A DNA stretch of 64,000 bases from DATARH01 sp963789255 (GTDB taxonomy: Bacteria; Pseudomonadota; Alphaproteobacteria; ATCC43930; CGMCC-115725): NCBI GenBank assembly GCA_963789255.1, contig CAWBJW010000002.1:2232001-2296000 (forward strand). Direction: 5' to 3'. Under the pieces are notes generated by a model. That model did no database searches. It saw nothing but the letters and a program-made list of their open reading frames with translations, and had not been told where the DNA came from. Both the position numbers and the translations under genes were made by a program. Positions within the stretch are counted from its first letter, which is position 1. Each line of letters opens with the position of its first letter. Shown here one piece after another: positions 61,920 through 64,000 of the stretch.

Positions 61920-62862
61920 ATGGAATCCGCGGCGCCGATCCGCTATCCGGATCCCAACATCAAGGTGCTCGATCCGCGCTTTGCCCACTACGTGCTCGGC
62001 AATGCCGCGATCGAGCGCATCGCCGGCGGCCAGCCGCTTCACCGAGGGGCCGGTGTGGTTCGGCGACGGCCGCTACCTGTTGTGGAGCGACATCCCGAAC
62101 GACCGAATCATGCGCTGGGAAGAGGAGACCGGCGCGGTCAGCGTGTTCCGCCGGCCGTCCAACTACGCCAACGGCAACACCCGCGACCGCCAGGGAAGGC
62201 TCGTCACCTGCGAAATGGACGCGCAGCGCCTGACCCGCACCGAATACGACGGCACGATCACCGTGCTGGCCGAGAGCTTCGACGGCAAGCGCCTGACCGG
62301 CCCCAACGATGTCGTCGTCAAATCCGACGGCTCGATCTGGTTCAGCGACAACGGCGCCGGCACCCGCGGCAATTATCTCGGCCACAAGGCGGCGTGGGAA
62401 TTGCCGCTCCGCGTCTACCGCCTCGACCCCGCCACCGGCGCGATGACGATCGCGGTCGGCGACATGAAGCGGCCGAACGGCCTCGCCTTCTCGCCCGACG
62501 AGAAATTGCTCTACGTCATCGATACGCCGGGTCCCGGACAGCGCACCATCCAGGTCTATGACGTCGTCGATGAGGGCACCAAAACCGCCAACCGGCGGCA
62601 GTTCAACAGCGCCGAGCCGGGCGGCAGCGACGGAATGCGGGTCGATGTCGACGGCAATCTGTGGTGCGCCTGGTCGGGCGGCGAGGCCGAGGACGGGGTC
62701 GCGGTCTTCGCCCCCGACGGCAAGATGATCGGCCGCATCATGCTGCCCGAGCGCTGCGCCAATGTCTGTTTCGGCGGCCGGAAGCGCAACCGCCTGTTCA
62801 TGGCCGCGAGCCAGTCGATCTACTCGCTCTTTGTCGAGACTGAGGGCCTGATGGGAGGCTGA
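61920..62862 (+). CDS. SMP-30/gluconolactonase-family protein (copy 2; frame break)
   Basis: About 313 residues from ATG 61920 (MESAAPIRYPDPNIKVLDPR) after one break near 62030 (length 3n+1), where IERIAGG should join SRFTEGPVWFGDGRYLLWSD. Metal-site parts are TEGPVWFGDG (Glu), TGPNDVVVKSDGSIWFSD (Asn) and RPNGLAFSPDEK. It is closely similar to copy 1 (33369-34316), including the shared stretch NANGNTRDRQGRLVTCE and the end CFGGxKRNRLFMAAS. The ribosome site GGAGGATG is just upstream. Confidence 0.83.
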
Positions 62863-62928
62863 GTCTGCTCCCCGCGATGGTGCCACGTCTACCGTAAGGC
62901 TTGCGGCTCCGCCTCGCTACTCGCTAAG

Positions 62929-62950
62929 CTCCTGACTATATAGTCAGGAG
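62929..62950. promoter_or_regulatory. Candidate antitoxin operator (perfect 22-bp palindrome)
   Basis: Perfect 11-bp arms, CTCCTGACTAT / ATAGTCAGGAG. The second arm ends in AGGAG, which is the ribosome site of the Phd-like gene starting 7 bp later, and the centre reads TATATA like a -10 box. Binding here would block both transcription and translation initiation. Confidence 0.65.
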
Positions 62951-62957
62951 TTGAACG

Positions 62958-63263
62958 GTGGACAGATCGGTAAATGGCGACGGAACGAACCGCACATCTG
63001 CGACCGTTGCGACTTACCGCGGCTGGAAGCTCGAAGACGCCAAGGCGCGGTTCAGTGAGGTGGTGCGGCGGGCGTGCAGCGAAGGGCCGCAGCGGGTCAC
63101 CGTCCGCGGCAAGGACGCGGTGGTGGTGATCAGCGCCGAGGAACTGGAGCGGCTGCTGCCTCGGGAGAAGCGCCTTCCGTTTGTCGAGTTCATGGAGAGC
63201 CTCTATGTCGAGGGTCTGGACCTGACCCGCGAGCCCGATCGCGGCCGGGATGTCGAGCTGTGA
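62958..63263 (+). CDS. Phd/YefM-family antitoxin
   Basis: 101 residues from a GTG start. WKLEDAKARFSEVVRRACSEGPQRVTVRGKDAVVVISAEEL is the Phd/YefM DNA-binding domain; the C-terminal 30 residues (VEFMESLYVEGLDLTREPDR) would bind a PIN toxin. The stop overlaps the start of the PIN gene (GTGA). The operator-like palindrome upstream suggests autoregulation. The cognate toxin is truncated. Confidence 0.88.
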   Translation: MDRSVNGDGTNRTSATVATYRGWKLEDAKARFSEVVRRACSEGPQRVTVRGKDAVVVISAEELERLLPREKRLPFVEFMESLYVEGLDLTREPDRGRDVEL

Positions 63264-63388
63264 TCGGCTGGCTCTTGGACACCAACGTCATCAGCACGAT
63301 CATCAACCCGAACGGTGCGCCGACGGTGAAGGCATGGGCCGCGGGGTCAGCCCTCTACGGCGAGACTGAGGGAGTCCTCGGCGGATAG
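63260..63388 (+). pseudogene. Truncated PIN-domain (VapC-like) toxin
   Basis: 42 residues starting with IGWLLDTNVISTIINPNGAP, the first acidic residue of the PIN active site, then the frame enters unrelated DNA and stops. The remaining 90 or so residues with the other three acidic residues are gone, so it cannot be active. The breakpoint near 63340 coincides with the 3' end of the convergent monooxygenase gene. Confidence 0.75.
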
Positions 63389-64000
63389 TATTGCGGCGCC
63401 TCGCGCCGGTCGGCGAGGCCGTAGTCGCGAATGATGCGGACGCACAGATGCCGCAGCGCCCCGGCGCCGGGCGTTTTCGGCCGCCACGCCGCCGCCGCCG
63501 CGGCGTCCGGCCATGAGGCCAGCAGCAGCACTTTGCCGGGCGCGGTGATGCTCTCGAAAACCTCGTGATCGAGCGGCGCCGGCGACGCCGTTCCGAGGCC
63601 GAGGATGTCGGCGAGATCACCGGGCGGGGGAGCGCCGGAAGAGGGCGCGACCTGGGATATCGTGACCGCCTTCGCCGCACCGGTTTCGGTCTCGTCGCGG
63701 CGCTGCTCGGAGCGGCGCGCTCCCGGCGTGAGCGCGCTGTCTGCCATCACCTCGCCGACGCGCAGATGGTAGTCCGCGAAGACGGCGTTGCGGCCGGCTT
63801 CCTGGGCGCGATGGTGGTCGGCCAGCGTACGCCAGCGAATGACCGCCTTTTCGTCACGCCACAGCGATAGAGACAGCAGCTTTCCCGTGGTGCGCCGGCT
63901 GCCGAACCGCTCGTTGTCGATGAACCCGTCGATCGCTTCGAGCGCCGGGCGCAGCGATCTCGCGATATTCAAATAGGCGTCCCATTGCTCGGGTTTAGGC
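63355..64000 (-). CDS. Antibiotic-biosynthesis-monooxygenase (ABM) family protein, 5' end outside window
   Basis: At least 214 residues; the frame is open to the right edge, reading PKPEQWDAYLNIARSLRPALEAIDGFIDNERFGS, so the start lies beyond 64000. A first ABM-like domain (FIDNERF, WRDEKAVIRWRTLADHH) is joined by a Pro-rich linker to a second, shorter one (ESITAPGKVLLLASWPDAAAAAAWR). Function is a cofactor-free oxygenase or stress-related heme-binding protein by family; not determined here. Confidence 0.75.
   Translation of the reverse strand, partial: PKPEQWDAYLNIARSLRPALEAIDGFIDNERFGSRRTTGKLLSLSLWRDEKAVIRWRTLADHHRAQEAGRNAVFADYHLRVGEVMADSALTPGARRSEQRRDETETGAAKAVTISQVAPSSGAPPPGDLADILGLGTASPAPLDHEVFESITAPGKVLLLASWPDAAAAAAWRPKTPGAGALRHLCVRIIRDYGLADRREAPQYYPPRTPSVSP

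Noticed and set aside
1..64000. CRISPR arrays, tRNA, rRNA, prophage or insertion sequences
   Set aside because: No regularly spaced repeats, no cloverleaf or rRNA-like stretch, and no transposase or integrase gene was found by reading; the repeats present are isolated palindromes.

Overview
The window is GC-rich, densely coding DNA from a chromosome, most likely of a soil or aquatic Alphaproteobacterium (Rhodospirillales or Hyphomicrobiales type). Support comes from the ribF-ileS-lspA-DUF3035 lipoprotein order, the thiO-thiS-thiG set behind a TPP riboswitch, the mixed catabolic gene content, and several families of extragenic palindromes typical of such genomes. I see no tRNA, rRNA, CRISPR array, insertion sequence or prophage.

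Layout. 0-2.3 kb: an LsrF-like aldolase (cut by the edge) and a RhaD-type aldolase/dehydrogenase fusion with a palindromic repeat inside its coding sequence. 2.4-7.5 kb: ribF, ileS, lspA and a lipoprotein, tightly coupled. 7.6-9.7 kb: threonine aldolase, a MaoC hydratase and a ParDE-type toxin-antitoxin pair. 9.8-16.3 kb: a five-gene minus-strand operon, prkA - yeaH - spoVR - a 385-residue unknown protein - a UGSC-family selenoprotein. The last gene is read through an in-frame UGA followed by a SECIS-like hairpin, so ordinary ORF calling splits it in two. 16.9-19.6 kb: an OpgC-like acyltransferase with two coupled SGNH hydrolase-like proteins. 19.7-25.3 kb: an aminotransferase remnant, two unknown proteins, scoAB and a frameshifted exported protein. 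25.4-27.9 kb: a candidate small RNA, the TPP riboswitch and thiOSG. 28-33.4 kb: rhomboid protease, PBP1A, a luciferase-like remnant and a GH1 glycosidase. 33.4-39.6 kb: SMP-30 protein, Flp pilin, then a compact set of GT4 glycosyltransferase, MurB, a MurA-like enzyme with Asp in place of the catalytic Cys, and a divergent beta-lactamase-fold hydrolase. 39.7-50.6 kb: a CoA-binding/MetY fusion, two MFS transporters, a hydrolase-cyclase fusion and assorted oxidoreductases and hydrolases. 50.7-60.3 kb: DUF3892, 2OG-Fe oxygenase, Asp-box protein, VOC, ankyrin and xanthine-dehydrogenase-family genes, then a flavin monooxygenase / caspase-like protein / extradiol dioxygenase operon and a uroporphyrinogen-III synthase-like gene. 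60.3-64 kb: VOC, 2-hydroxyacid dehydrogenase, a second SMP-30 protein, a Phd antitoxin with a truncated PIN toxin, and an edge-cut monooxygenase.

About a dozen genes between 23.5 and 62.9 kb carry a single reading-frame break. Almost all have an overall length of 3n+1, which points to residual one-base insertions in the assembly rather than many true pseudogenes. Such genes are annotated full length with the break noted. The strongest candidates for new biology are the selenoprotein within the PrkA-YeaH-SpoVR operon, the MurA(C-to-D)/MurB/GT4/hydrolase set, the caspase-like gene inside an aromatic-degradation operon, and the candidate small RNA beside the TPP riboswitch.
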